This document shows positions 50,117 to 59,258 of a stretch of DNA of 64,000 bases, one piece after another. Within the stretch, counting starts at the first letter, position 1. Every line of letters begins with the position of its first letter. The stretch covers positions 19,826 to 83,825 of the forward strand of contig DASWOJ010000485.1 of NCBI GenBank assembly GCA_036398775.1, in the 5' to 3' direction. The notes under the pieces are model-generated. The model made no database searches and had not been told where the DNA came from. It was given only the letters and a program-made list of their open reading frames with translations. Source of the stretch: DASWOJ01 sp036398775 (GTDB lineage Bacteria; Pseudomonadota; Alphaproteobacteria; Acetobacterales; Acetobacteraceae). The position numbers were made by a program, and so were the translations under genes.

Positions 50117-51982
50117 CTATCCCATCGCTGCCAGTGCCGCCGTGATCCGGCGCGCGAAGGCCGCCGGGTCCGTTGGCATGTCGCCATCCTGCACGCGGGC
50201 GAGGTCCAGCAGGGTGTGCGCGGCCTCGGTCACGTCGCCATCCGCATCTGCCCGGGCAGCGAGCGAGCGGATCAGCGGGTGGCGCGGGTTCACCTCCAGC
50301 ACCGCGCCGCCGAAGCCGGACTTGCCGTGCCGGCGCATCAGGCGCTGCATCTGCAGGTCCGGGCCGTAGCCGCCCGCCGCCAGTACCACCGCGCTGTCCA
50401 CCAGCCGGTCAGTCGCACGGACTTCCTTGACAGCATCGCCCAGCGCGGCCTGCAAGGCGGGCAGCAGCTTGGCAACATCCGCCGCATCCCCGTCCGGCTG
50501 CGCCGTCGCCTCAATCTGCGACAGGTCGGCGATACCGGCAGTCACGCTGCGCAGCGGCTTGCCGTCCCAGTCGTGCAGCCGCTCCGGCCAGAAGCTGTCC
50601 ACCGGGTCGGTCAGCAGCAGCACCTCGACCCCCCTGGCGCCGAAGCCCTCCAACTGCGGCGACTTCGCCATCGCCTCGGCGTCGTCGCCGGTCAAGAAGT
50701 AGATCGCCTCCTGGCCCGGCCTCATGCGGGACACGTAGGCGTCCAAGCCCACCAGCCCCTCCTGCGTGGAGGACCGCACCCGCATCAGTCCGGCGATCTC
50801 CTTGCGGTGCTCGCTGTCCTCCCAAACCCCCTCTTTCAGCACGGGGCCGAAGTTCTCCCACAGCTTGGCGAAGTCGGCCTCGTCCTTGGCGCGCGACTTC
50901 AACTCGCTCATCACGCGCCCGGTCACCGCCTTGCGGATGCGGGCCAGCACCGGGGTCGCCTGCAGCATCTCGCGGCTGACGTTCAGCGGCAGGTCCTCGG
51001 TGTCCACCACGCCCTGCACGAAGCGCAGCCAGGGCGGCAGCAGCCCGGCCTCGTCGGTGATGAACATGCGGCGCACGTGCAGGCGCACCCGGCTTTCGCG
51101 CGGGCCCTCCACGGCGTCGAACGGCTTCATCCCAGGCACGAACAGCAGGGCCGAGAACTCCAGCGCACCCTCCGCCCGCCAGTGCAGCGTGGCCCAGGGA
51201 TCGTCGAAGATATTGCCGAGGTGGCGGTAGAAGTCCTTGTACTGCTCCTCCGTCACCTCTGACTTGGACTTGCGCCACAGGGCGGTGCCCTCGTTGGCGG
51301 GCTTGTCCTCGCCCTCCTCGGCGATGGTGATGGGGACGGTGATATGGTCCGCCCACTTCTTGACGATGGTCTGCAGCCGGACCGGCTCCAGGAACTCGTC
51401 GGCATCCCCCTTCATGTGCAGGGTGATGGTGGTGCCGGGGCGGTCGCGTTCGGCGGGGGACAAGGTGTAGGCGCCGGCGCCTTCGCTGGCCCAGGTCCAT
51501 GCCTCATCCGACCCGGCGCGGCGGCTGGTGGCCTCAACCCGGTCGGCCACCATGAATGCGCTGTAGAAGCCGACGCCGAACTGGCCGATCAGCTCGACCT
51601 TCTCATCCGGCTTGGCCTTGGCCGCCTCCGCGCCGAACACGCGGGTGCCGGACCGGGCAATGGTGCCGAGGTTCTCGGCCAGCTCCTGCTTGCTCATGCC
51701 GACGCCGTCATCGGCGATGGTGATGGTGCGGGCGGCCTTGTCGGGGATGATGCGGACCTTGGCATCCCCGGGCTGGGCCAGGGCCGGGTCGGTCAGCGCT
51801 TCGAACCGACGGCGGTCGGTGGCGTCGGCGGCGTTGGCGACCAGTTCGCGCAAGAAGATCTCGCGCTCGGAATACAAGGAATGGACGACGAGGTCGAGCA
51901 GGCGGCCGACCTCGGCGCTGAACTCGTGGCGTTCAGGAATGGGTCGCTCGGGGGCAGTCTGGTCGGCTGGCGCATCGCTCAT
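50117..51982 (-). CDS. htpG: Molecular chaperone HtpG (Hsp90)
   Basis: 621 aa from ATG 51982, the usual length. The GHKL ATPase domain shows FSAEVGRLLDLVVHSLYSER, ELVANAADATDRRRFE (the N-box with the Mg-binding Asn region), ITIADDGVGMSKQELAENLG and GQFGVGFYSAFMVADRV. The middle domain with VEGPRESRVRLHVRRMFITD and the C-terminal dimerisation domain follow. It is an ATP-driven chaperone in the cytosol, induced by heat in most bacteria. Stand-alone; a sigma-32-like promoter may lie at 52017-52046, and a family A repeat unit directly follows the stop. Confidence 0.97.
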   Translation of the reverse strand: MSDAPADQTAPERPIPERHEFSAEVGRLLDLVVHSLYSEREIFLRELVANAADATDRRRFEALTDPALAQPGDAKVRIIPDKAARTITIADDGVGMSKQELAENLGTIARSGTRVFGAEAAKAKPDEKVELIGQFGVGFYSAFMVADRVEATSRRAGSDEAWTWASEGAGAYTLSPAERDRPGTTITLHMKGDADEFLEPVRLQTIVKKWADHITVPITIAEEGEDKPANEGTALWRKSKSEVTEEQYKDFYRHLGNIFDDPWATLHWRAEGALEFSALLFVPGMKPFDAVEGPRESRVRLHVRRMFITDEAGLLPPWLRFVQGVVDTEDLPLNVSREMLQATPVLARIRKAVTGRVMSELKSRAKDEADFAKLWENFGPVLKEGVWEDSEHRKEIAGLMRVRSSTQEGLVGLDAYVSRMRPGQEAIYFLTGDDAEAMAKSPQLEGFGARGVEVLLLTDPVDSFWPERLHDWDGKPLRSVTAGIADLSQIEATAQPDGDAADVAKLLPALQAALGDAVKEVRATDRLVDSAVVLAAGGYGPDLQMQRLMRRHGKSGFGGAVLEVNPRHPLIRSLAARADADGDVTEAAHTLLDLARVQDGDMPTDPAAFARRITAALAAMG

Positions 51983-52016
51983 GCAGGCAGGCTCCGGGTT
52001 GAGAATGGCGGCTGCG

Positions 52017-52046
52017 ATATGCAGGCCGGGTCCAGCGGATTCAATG
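52017..52046 (-). promoter_or_regulatory. htpG: Possible heat-shock (RpoH-type) promoter of htpG
   Basis: On the minus strand ATTGAA and, 14-15 bases further, CCTGCATAT resemble the sigma-32 pattern CTTGAA / CCCCATAT. The site ends about 35 bases upstream of the htpG start. One or two mismatches in each box; offered as a candidate only. Confidence 0.3.
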
Positions 52047-52304
52047 CCTGCCGGTCCGCTCTAAGGCCGCACCCGAGCGTTCGGGTGGCCAGAACCGCCA
52101 CCACGCGCCAAATGCCGCTGGTTTTCAAGCCGTCACGCGACGAGCACAGCATTCAGGCAGTCCGGCTGAACAGGGTTGTGCAGCCAAATCCTAAAATTTA
52201 CGCAGTGCAGGAAGCCCGAAGGATCAATGGCCAGCGGTCCAGCTTGAACGCTGGCGGCTCTACGTTGCACCCTGGTTCCAAGCCAGCCTGGGGCAGACTG
52301 TCCA

Positions 52305-52634
52305 TCAGCCGCCTTGGGTGTCCGCCCCGCTTCCACGGCCCGACACCCCAGCCCGGGATGGTGCATCCGACCCCGGCTCCACGGTGCGCGACATCGCCGC
52401 GATCTCGTCGTCGTCCTGCGGTGCCATGTCCGTCCGGTTTTGGGGCCGGGCGCCGCCGCGCTCCTGCAGCACGGCGATGACGGCATCCGGGTCCGCCTTG
52501 TCCGCCTCGGCAAACAGCCGGTCGGCCTCGTCCTCGACGCCGCGGGCCTGCGCCGCCAGCGCCTGCTCCGCCAACGCCCGCGCTGCGCCGTGCTTCCCGG
52601 CGATTCCATCGCCCTGCCGCAAACCGTCATCCAT
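52305..52634 (-). CDS. Hypothetical protein
   Basis: 109 aa from ATG 52634, preceded by a good AGAGGAAA ribosome binding site. The sequence is hydrophilic; residues ~15-60 form a probable charged helix pair (RALAEQALAAQARGVEDEAD and RLFAEADKADPDAVIAVLQE), the rest is low-complexity and likely disordered (SRTVEPGSDAPSRAGVSGRG). No family recognised. It follows the MFS gene by 18 bp on the same strand and is probably co-transcribed with it. The 322 bp between its stop side and htpG (51983-52304) show no other gene. Confidence 0.65.
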   Translation of the reverse strand: MDDGLRQGDGIAGKHGAARALAEQALAAQARGVEDEADRLFAEADKADPDAVIAVLQERGGARPQNRTDMAPQDDDEIAAMSRTVEPGSDAPSRAGVSGRGSGADTQGG

Positions 52635-52652
52635 AGCTGTTATTTCCTCTCG

Positions 52653-53996
52653 TTATTCGGCCGGCACTGCGGCGCGGGACGTGCGCCCCAACAGGCCCTG
52701 CACCACGAACACCATCAGCCCGGCGACCGTCAGGCACCCCGCCAGGAACAGCATCGGCGTCAGGTCGTTCCCCGTGCGCTGCTTGATCATCGGCACCACG
52801 TTCTGCGCCACGAACCCGCCGAGGTTGCCCGTCGCGTTGATGACCGCCAGGCCCGCCGCTGCGCTGCTGCCGCGCAGGAAGCTGCTTGGCAGGGTCCAGA
52901 AGATCGGCTGTGCGGAAAAGATGCACGCCGCTGCAACGCACAGCAGCGCGAAACGCAAGGCGTTGTCGCCGCTCGTCCCGCCGGACACCATCACGCTGCC
53001 TACGAGGCAGGCCGCGCCCAGCGCCACCGGCAGCACGATGTGCCAGGTCTTCTCCCCCGTGCGCTCGCTATGCCGGGGCAGCCACCACAGGGCGACGCCC
53101 GTCACCACCCAGGGCAGCACGTTGATGAAGCCGTTCACGGTGTTGCTGACCCCAAACCCCTTGACCACCGTGGGCAGCCAGTAGCTGAGGCCATAGGCCG
53201 CCAACGGAAAGCCCACGAAGGTCAGGGCTAGGAGCAGCACACGTCCATCCGCCAGTGCCTTCAACGGGTTGGCATGGGCGACCTTGCCGCCGGCCTGGTC
53301 CTCCCGCGCAATCGTGTCGCGCAGCCAGGTGCGCTGCGCCGGGTTCAGGAAGCTCGCCGTCTCCGGCCCGTCCGGCAGCAGGAACCAGGTGACGACGCCC
53401 ATCAGCACCGCCGGCACTCCGGTCGCCAGGAACACCCATTGCCAGCCGCGGAGGCCGAAGGCGCCGTCCAGGTCCAGCAGGCTGCCGCAGATCGGCGCGC
53501 CGACCGCGTTGGCGATGACGGAGGCGATCATGAACCACCCCACCATGCGCCCCCGGTGCCCGAACGGCACCCATACCGTCAACAGGTACAGGACCCCAGG
53601 AAAGAACCCGGCCTCGCACGCGCCCAGCAGGAAGCGCAGGATGTAGAACATCACCGGCCCTGTGGTGTAGGCCAGAGCCGTCGTCACCAGGCCCCAAGTC
53701 ACCATGATGCGTGCGAACCAGCGGCGGGCGCCGACCCGGCCCAGGATCAGGTTGCTCGGCACCTCGAACAAGAAGTAGCCGATGAAGAACAGGGAGGCGC
53801 CGAGGCCATAGGCGGCTTCGGTCATGCCGAGGTTGTCGAGCATCTGCAGCTTGGCGAAGCTGACGTTCTGCCGGTCAACATAGGCGATCAGATACATCAG
53901 GCCGAGCAGAGGCATCATCCGGCGCAGGAACAAGCCAACGGTCTGGCTCTCGATTGTGGAGCCAGAGGAATTCGGGAGGGACGTCGTGCCTGACAT
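52653..53996 (-). CDS. MFS transporter, anion:cation symporter (ACS) family
   Basis: 447 aa from ATG 53996 (MSGTTSLPNSSG), with AGGGAGCAC upstream; an in-frame ATG at 54047 adds residues unlike the family. Twelve helices. ACS-family features: LMYLIAYVDRQNVSFAKLQM in helix 1, YFLFEVPSNLILGRVGARRW after helix 2-3 and RFLLGACEAGFFPGVLYLLT in helix 4-5. The family takes up organic anions such as tartrate, galactonate, phthalate or 4-hydroxyphenylacetate with protons. Substrate unknown; no catabolic gene is adjacent. Confidence 0.92.
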   Translation of the reverse strand: MSGTTSLPNSSGSTIESQTVGLFLRRMMPLLGLMYLIAYVDRQNVSFAKLQMLDNLGMTEAAYGLGASLFFIGYFLFEVPSNLILGRVGARRWFARIMVTWGLVTTALAYTTGPVMFYILRFLLGACEAGFFPGVLYLLTVWVPFGHRGRMVGWFMIASVIANAVGAPICGSLLDLDGAFGLRGWQWVFLATGVPAVLMGVVTWFLLPDGPETASFLNPAQRTWLRDTIAREDQAGGKVAHANPLKALADGRVLLLALTFVGFPLAAYGLSYWLPTVVKGFGVSNTVNGFINVLPWVVTGVALWWLPRHSERTGEKTWHIVLPVALGAACLVGSVMVSGGTSGDNALRFALLCVAAACIFSAQPIFWTLPSSFLRGSSAAAGLAVINATGNLGGFVAQNVVPMIKQRTGNDLTPMLFLAGCLTVAGLMVFVVQGLLGRTSRAAVPAE

Positions 53997-54150
53997 GTTA
54001 AGGTGCTCCCTGCTCCTGGCTTCATGAGCCAGGTTATCAGATGCCAACGCCGCGCCGGCAGCGCGGGTTTCGGAAGGGGGCTGGCAGCGGGAACGAACCC
54101 CCTGGCCCCTGCACCGTTAGGGCACAAACGCCGGAGGAGGAACCCCCAAC

Positions 54151-54555
54151 ATGGTCGAAGTCCGACAGTTAGACCCGCACGATCCGATGCCGGACGGCGG
54201 ACGCCGGGTCATCGTGATGCACCGCCTCGACGAGGACGACCCGCGGCATACCCACACCGAGATTCTCCTGACCGGCGCGCCCGGCCGCGGCGAGTCCGTG
54301 CGCCCGATGCGTCCGGACGGCAGGCCGATGCCGCTGGACGAAGCCATTGAGGCGGCGAAACGCGTCGCCGACAGCGAGGGGTTGCAGGACGTCTATGTCG
54401 TGGACCGCACGGCAGGGCCACGGGAGAAGGAGGTGCTGGCAGCCGGTGGCGACCATTCCGTCAACATGGACCACCTGTCCGACGATGACCCGGAGGACGG
54501 GGAGCGCGGGACCGACATGCGCGACGCGGGCCGCTCGCGTGGGCAGCAAGTCTAG
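54151..54555 (+). CDS. Hypothetical acidic protein
   Basis: 134 aa from ATG 54151, with a strong GGAGGAGGAA ribosome binding site. Very polar: VRQLDPHDPMPDGGRRVIVM, HRLDEDDPRHTHTEILLTG, then a helix MPLDEAIEAAKRVADSEGLQ followed by DVYVVDRTAGPREKEVL and a Asp/Glu-rich, probably disordered tail. The central EAIEAAKRVADSEGLQDVYV part looks like a small alpha/beta unit. No known domain recognised; lacks signal peptide. It stands alone, divergent from the MFS gene and 222 bp upstream of ino1, so it is probably not part of the YcaO cluster. Confidence 0.7.
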   Translation: MVEVRQLDPHDPMPDGGRRVIVMHRLDEDDPRHTHTEILLTGAPGRGESVRPMRPDGRPMPLDEAIEAAKRVADSEGLQDVYVVDRTAGPREKEVLAAGGDHSVNMDHLSDDDPEDGERGTDMRDAGRSRGQQV

Positions 54556-54665
54556 TGCCACGGCGGTGCCCGCGGGCCGCCCAATTCCCGCCACATGCCG
54601 CGCCCACTTGTATCGGTAAGCAGTGCGGGTCCTTATGGGGTCACGACCCTGTGAACAGCACTGGG

Positions 54666-54696
54666 TTGCCAGCACTAAAACGGACTGTCTTATCTT
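54666..54696 (+). promoter_or_regulatory. Candidate promoter of the ino1-YcaO cluster
   Basis: TTGCCA (54666-54671) and CTTATC (54689-54694) or TATCTT (54691-54696) are spaced 17-19 bases apart in a locally AT-richer stretch, about 80 bases before the ino1 start. The resemblance to the sigma-70 consensus is moderate. This is the only plausible promoter found in front of the cluster. Confidence 0.35.
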
Positions 54697-54777
54697 GAGC
54701 GGTTCGGAACCTATGTGTCCTTTTCCTTCCGCCTGCCGCGGCCTTCGTGCGGCTTTCAACGAACGAGAGAAATCCTG

Positions 54778-55983
54778 ATGCCGGATACCGGTCTGGACGT
54801 GTCCACCACTGGACGACGTGTGGGTGTGCTTGTGGTGGGCCTTGGCGGCGCCGTCGCCACCACGGCGGCAGCAGGGATCGAGATGCTGCGCGCCGGATCG
54901 AACGACATGGCGGGGCTTCCACTGGCAGGCGTCGGCGCGGCAGGGATCGCAGCCTACCGCAACCTGCACTTTGCCGGATGGGACCTGCATGGCGAGGACC
55001 TGAGCAGCGCCGTCCGCGAGCATCGCGTGCTGGACCGTGACCAGGCGGAGCTGGTCAATCCGGCGCTGTCCGGCATGAAGCCGTGGCCTGCGGTGGGCAG
55101 CGTGGACTTCTGCAAGAACGTGGACGGCGCCAACAAGGTCGCCGCCGGATCGCACCGCGAGGCGGTGGACCGCATCCGCGACGACATACGCCGCTACCGT
55201 GAAACCTCGGGCGTCGAGAACCTGGTGATGGTCAATCTCGCCTCCGTCGAGCGTTGGCCCGATAAGGGTGCCGCCGCGCTGCACACGGTCGAGGGGTTCG
55301 AGCTTGGCCTGGACAGCAGCGACCCGGCAATCAGCCCGGCGATGCTGTATGCCTACGCCTCGATCGTCGAGGGCGTGCCCTACGGCAACTTCACCCCAAG
55401 CCTCGCCGCCGACGTGCCGGCGCTGACCACCCTGGCCACCCGGCGCAACGTCCCTGTCGCTGGCAAGGACGGCAAGACTGGCCAGACCTTCATCAAGACC
55501 GTGCTGGCCCCGGCCTTCCGCAGCCGTAGCCTGTACGTCGAGGGCTGGTTCAGCACCAATATCCTGGGCAACCGCGACGGCCTGGCGCTGAACAACAAGG
55601 ACAGCCTGCAAAGCAAGCTGAACACCAAGGGTTCCGTGCTGGACGACATCCTCGGTTATCCGGTCGAGGACCATCTTGTGGACATCCGCTACTACAAGCC
55701 GCGCGGTGACAACAAGGAAGCCTGGGACAATATTGATCTCGTTGGCTTCCTCGGCCAGAAGATGCAGATCAAGGTCAATTTCCTATGCCGCGACAGCATC
55801 CTGGCGGCACCGCTGGTCATCGAGATTGCCCGCGTCCTGGATCTGGCGCGTCAACGCGGCGAAGGCGGCATCCAGGAGCAGCTTGGCCTGTTTTTCAAGG
55901 CGCCGATGACGCCCGCCGGCAAGCGGGAGGAGCACAGCTTCCCGGTGCAGGAGCGGGTGCTGCTGGACTGGCTGGCGGCCTGA
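54778..55983 (+). CDS. ino1: Inositol-3-phosphate synthase
   Basis: 401 aa from ATG 54778, preceded by GAGAGAAA. NAD-binding N-terminus VGVLVVGLGGAVATTAAAGI, then MVNLASVERWPDK, GVPYGNFTPSLAADVPALTT, and the catalytic core VAGKDGKTGQTFIKTVLA, followed by NTKGSVLDDILGY. These are the classical myo-inositol-1-phosphate synthase motifs. It cyclises glucose-6-phosphate to inositol-3-phosphate. First gene of the same-strand cluster that runs to the right edge and the likely supplier of an inositol building block for the downstream glycosyltransferase. Most alphaproteobacteria lack a mycothiol pathway, so a dedicated inositol product is expected. Confidence 0.94.
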   Translation: MPDTGLDVSTTGRRVGVLVVGLGGAVATTAAAGIEMLRAGSNDMAGLPLAGVGAAGIAAYRNLHFAGWDLHGEDLSSAVREHRVLDRDQAELVNPALSGMKPWPAVGSVDFCKNVDGANKVAAGSHREAVDRIRDDIRRYRETSGVENLVMVNLASVERWPDKGAAALHTVEGFELGLDSSDPAISPAMLYAYASIVEGVPYGNFTPSLAADVPALTTLATRRNVPVAGKDGKTGQTFIKTVLAPAFRSRSLYVEGWFSTNILGNRDGLALNNKDSLQSKLNTKGSVLDDILGYPVEDHLVDIRYYKPRGDNKEAWDNIDLVGFLGQKMQIKVNFLCRDSILAAPLVIEIARVLDLARQRGEGGIQEQLGLFFKAPMTPAGKREEHSFPVQERVLLDWLAA

Positions 55984-56027
55984 CGCCAGCCGCACTTTGG
56001 ATTGACGCCGCTGTCCGTCATCCACCC

Positions 56028-56122
56028 GTTATCGCGAGCGGCTCGCGGCGTGGCAATCCAAGGGCCACCGGCACCCTGCCGGTGGCTTTGGGTTGCAGCG
56101 CCGCTGTGCTCCTCGCAATGAC
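56028..56122. repeat. Palindromic intergenic repeat, family B copy 2, with internal hairpin
   Basis: Outer arms GTTATCGCGAGCG (56028-) and CTCGCAATGAC (-56122) pair imperfectly. Inside, GCAATCCAAGGGCCACCGGC (56053-) and CCGGTGGCTTTGGGTTGC (-56096) form a strong ~20-bp stem with a short loop. It lies between ino1 and the HD-like gene and may attenuate or stabilise the transcript. Confidence 0.7.
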
Positions 56123-56144
56123 GGTGCCTTAGGGGTCAAAGCGG

Positions 56145-57077
56145 GTGACATCCGTCGTCAGCATAGTACGAAGCGTTGCTGCCGGTCAGGGCGGGCTCTC
56201 CAGCCTTGTTCCGCTTGCGGTCGAGTTGTGCGACCTGAAGCGGGTCCGGGATGCGTCGAGTCCGGACAGCCTGGCCAGCCGCATGTTCCGCCGCGGCTGG
56301 GCTGCGCTGCTAGCTGGGCAGGACCCGTCCGAGGTGGCGATGCGGACCACCGCCGACGCCCTTGCTGCGGCTCGGCTGGGGGGCATAGACCGGGAAGTTC
56401 TGACTCTTGCCGAAGTTGAGGACTCGGCCGCAATTGCCATCCTGGAACGTTCATTCGACGAGGTCGCCGAACCGGTGGACAGCGGCCTGTGCGGCCTGCT
56501 GCGCCCGCAGCTCGGCCAATCTTACCGATCTGGCCCAGCGCCCGCCTTCGCCGAGGCACTGATCCGCCAGCCCCGTGCCGGCGCGACCTGCCCCGGCAAG
56601 CCGCGCATCGTGCTGGAGCCGCCGGAAGGGCACGGCGACCACTGCCTCGTTGTCGCAGTGCTGGCTGTAGTGCTGGCGCCGCGTTACGGCGCCGATCCCG
56701 CCACGGCGTTCCTCGCCGGCATGGCGCACCACCTCCACAACGCGGCGTTGCCGGACAGCGGCTTTGCCGGTGAAGTCCTTTTGGGCGAGCACCTGACTCC
56801 GATCTTGCAACGCCTGTTCACGCGGGAGCTGGCAACCCTGCCGGAGCCGTTGCGCGCCGCCGCCGCTGCGGCGCTGGCCCACATCCCGGATGCCTCCACC
56901 TCCGTCGGGCAAGCCTTCCATGCCGCCGACGTCATGGACCGTGTGCTGCAGATGCGGCACTACGATCAGGTTGCGCGCTTCACGGTGGACCAGGCGCTGG
57001 ACGACATGGACCTGGTGCACGCCGGGCCGACCCAGGCATTCCACCAGGCGGTGCTGCAAGACGCCGGGCTGCCGTGA
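56145..57077 (+). CDS. HD-domain-like protein of the YcaO cluster
   Basis: 310 aa from GTG 56145, with AGGGGTCAA upstream; the first ATG would be at residue 47. Two parts: an N-terminal helical half (~1-130) without recognised family, and a C-terminal half with EGHGDHCLVVAVLAVVLAPR and FLAGMAHHLHNAALPDSG, which resembles the metal-binding core of HD phosphohydrolases. The usual HD dyad reads HH here, and the final Asp is uncertain, so catalytic competence is doubtful. A role in phosphate removal from an inositol or sugar phosphate intermediate is conceivable but only inferred. The stop overlaps the start of the methyltransferase gene (GTGA). Confidence 0.6.
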   Translation: MTSVVSIVRSVAAGQGGLSSLVPLAVELCDLKRVRDASSPDSLASRMFRRGWAALLAGQDPSEVAMRTTADALAAARLGGIDREVLTLAEVEDSAAIAILERSFDEVAEPVDSGLCGLLRPQLGQSYRSGPAPAFAEALIRQPRAGATCPGKPRIVLEPPEGHGDHCLVVAVLAVVLAPRYGADPATAFLAGMAHHLHNAALPDSGFAGEVLLGEHLTPILQRLFTRELATLPEPLRAAAAAALAHIPDASTSVGQAFHAADVMDRVLQMRHYDQVARFTVDQALDDMDLVHAGPTQAFHQAVLQDAGLP

Positions 57078-58216
57078 CAACCGGCTTGGAGTTGCACAGC
57101 CCGGTCACGGGCCGGCCCCTACTGGCCGACGGTCCGCATTCCCTTGCCGCTGGCGATGAGCGGTGGCCGGTGCTGGAGGGCATTTCGTTCCTGCGGGCCG
57201 ACCGCCGCGCCCTGGCCGACGCAGCCTTGGCGGCGCTGGATGCCGGCGATGCGGCATCCGCGCTGGTGCTGCTGCTCGGCGACCAAGACAACTGGGCCCG
57301 CACCCCCCCGCCGTCGGAAGATGCACGCCGGGCAGTGGTGCGTGATGCCGGTATGCTGACGTTCCGGGAAGCGATGGACCGGTTGGCCTTCGGTGCCGTG
57401 GGTACCTACTTCGCGCACCGGTGGTCCGACCCGACCTTCCTGTCCGGCCTGGCGCTGGCCGAGGCGCACTGGGATGCCCCGGCCCAGGTATTCGAGCTGG
57501 CCTGCGGCGCCGGGCACTACCTGCGGGAATTCGCCCGTGTGGCGCCTTTCGTCTGCGGCGCGGACATCGTGTTCGCCAAGCTGTGGCTGGCCCGCCGCTA
57601 TGTCGCGCCCACGGCATACCTGGTTTGCTTCGATGCCGCCGCGCCCTGGCCTTTGGCGGACGGTGCGGCGGACCTGGTGTTCTGTCACGACGCCTTTTAC
57701 TTCCTGCCGGAAAAACCGCACGTCGCGGCGGAAATGCTCCGTGTGGCCGGCGCCGGACGCGTGCTGGTCGGGCACGCGCATAATATTTTGGTGGATAACC
57801 TGTCGTCCGGCGACCCCCTGGCGCCAGCGGAGTATGCCGCGCTGTTCGGGGCGCCGCTGCTGTATGACGACCGGGAGCTGACGGCGGCCCTGGTCGAGGG
57901 CCGGGCGCCGGTGCCGGGCACCGCAGCCGCCATTGCCGATGCGCCAGCCGTGGCGATGGCGGCCGGGACAGGGACGCCGCACCCGGTGCTTGGCGGTCTG
58001 GCCGTGCCGCCCCCAGGCGCAAATCTACGCCGCAACCCGCTCTATGGCAGCGCGAAAATCCGCTGGCCGTCCGAGCGTTACGAACGTGAGTACGGCCCGC
58101 TCGTGACCTATCCGATGCACGTGGAGGGTCCGGAACATGCCGTTGCCGGCGCCGACCCGGCGACCGACCGCCTGGCCCGGCGCCGCGTGCTGCTGGACTT
58201 GCCGGCGTCATGGTAG
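57074..58216 (+). CDS. Class I SAM-dependent methyltransferase
   Basis: 380 aa from GTG 57074 (overlap with previous stop). The N-terminus LELHSPVTGRPLLADGPHSL ... WPVLEGISFLRADR resembles a Trm112-like leader without its cysteines. The SAM-binding motif is VFELACGAGHYLREFARVAP (~residue 139), with ADIVFAKLWLARRY as motif II and DAAAPWPLADGAADLVFCHD as the motif around the acceptor site, followed by FYFLPEKPHVAAEMLRVAGA. The last ~130 residues are an uncharacterised extension ending with RWPSERYEREYGPLVTYPMH. It probably methylates the cluster's product on O or N. It overlaps the next gene by 7 bases. Confidence 0.85.
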   Translation: MTTGLELHSPVTGRPLLADGPHSLAAGDERWPVLEGISFLRADRRALADAALAALDAGDAASALVLLLGDQDNWARTPPPSEDARRAVVRDAGMLTFREAMDRLAFGAVGTYFAHRWSDPTFLSGLALAEAHWDAPAQVFELACGAGHYLREFARVAPFVCGADIVFAKLWLARRYVAPTAYLVCFDAAAPWPLADGAADLVFCHDAFYFLPEKPHVAAEMLRVAGAGRVLVGHAHNILVDNLSSGDPLAPAEYAALFGAPLLYDDRELTAALVEGRAPVPGTAAAIADAPAVAMAAGTGTPHPVLGGLAVPPPGANLRRNPLYGSAKIRWPSERYEREYGPLVTYPMHVEGPEHAVAGADPATDRLARRRVLLDLPASW

Positions 58217-59250
58217 CGGCAAAGCTCGGCTGGGGCATCGCCGGCTGCGGCTGGGTGGCGCGGGACTTTGCCGGCCCGGCGATGCAGGCGTCCGTCAACG
58301 GACGGGTCGCCGCACTATATGACCCCGACCCGGAGTCGGTGCAGCGTGCCGCCGCCCTGTTCGGCGCCCAGCCCCATGCCGGCCTGGATGCCTTCCTGGC
58401 TACCCCCGGTCTCGGAGCGGTTTACGTCGCCGCGCCCAACCACGCCCACCGCCCCTTGGTGGAGGCTGCGGCCCGCGCCGGCCTGCCGGTGCTGTGCGAG
58501 AAGCCGATGGCGACCAACCAAGCCGACGCCCAGGCCATGGTGGACGCGTGCGCCGCGGCTGGCGTGCTGTATGCGACCGCCTTCGACCAGCGGTTCCATG
58601 CGGGCCACCGCCTCCTGGCCGGGATGGTGGCAGAGGGCCGGCTGGGCACGGTCACAGCCATACGGATCGTCTATGCCTGCTGGCTTGCGGCGGATTGGAC
58701 CGGGGACGGCAACTCCGGCGACAACTGGCGCATAGACCCGCGACGGGCCGGCGGCGGCGCGCTGATGGACCTGGCACCGCACGGGCTGGACCTGTCGAGC
58801 TACCTGCTGGACGAGCGGCTGACCGAGATCGCCGCCATCGGCCAGGCCCGCGTCCACAGCTACGGCGTGGAGGACGGCGCGCTGCTGATGGCGCGCTCGG
58901 CCTCCGGCGTGATGGTGCAGATGCATGTCGCCTACAACTGCCCGGAAACCCTGCCGCGCCGCCGGCTGGAGGTGGTGGGCACCGCCGGCCAGGTCATCGC
59001 GCGCGACACGATGGGCCAGACCCCCGGCGGCACGCTTGAGTTCATTGATGCCGCCACCGGCGTCACAGAGCCGCTGCCGGTGCCCGGTGCCGATCGGTCG
59101 CCGTTCCTGAACCAGGTCGAGGCCTTCGCCGCCGCCGTGCTGGACGGCAGTTCCTTCCCGTTCACCGGCACGCGCGACCTGCACATCATGGACCTGGTGC
59201 TGCGCGCCCAAGCCCAAGCCAAGCCGCCAAGGCTGCACGATGCCGCATAA
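58210..59250 (+). CDS. Gfo/Idh/MocA family NAD(P)-dependent oxidoreductase
   Basis: 346 aa from ATG 58210. N-terminal Rossmann motif GWGIAGCGWVARDFAG, the catalytic-lysine signature PVLCEKPMATN near residue 95, and the second domain with GGGALMDLAPHGLDLSSYLL, where the His is the usual catalytic acid/base. The family oxidises or reduces hydroxyls of sugars and inositols, for example inositol dehydrogenase. In this cluster it could oxidise an inositol or aminosugar ring carbon before transamination or epimerisation. The start is within the end of the methyltransferase gene. A family A repeat follows before the YcaO gene. Confidence 0.92.
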   Translation: MVAAKLGWGIAGCGWVARDFAGPAMQASVNGRVAALYDPDPESVQRAAALFGAQPHAGLDAFLATPGLGAVYVAAPNHAHRPLVEAAARAGLPVLCEKPMATNQADAQAMVDACAAAGVLYATAFDQRFHAGHRLLAGMVAEGRLGTVTAIRIVYACWLAADWTGDGNSGDNWRIDPRRAGGGALMDLAPHGLDLSSYLLDERLTEIAAIGQARVHSYGVEDGALLMARSASGVMVQMHVAYNCPETLPRRRLEVVGTAGQVIARDTMGQTPGGTLEFIDAATGVTEPLPVPGADRSPFLNQVEAFAAAVLDGSSFPFTGTRDLHIMDLVLRAQAQAKPPRLHDAA

Positions 59251-59258
59251 CGCTGCCT

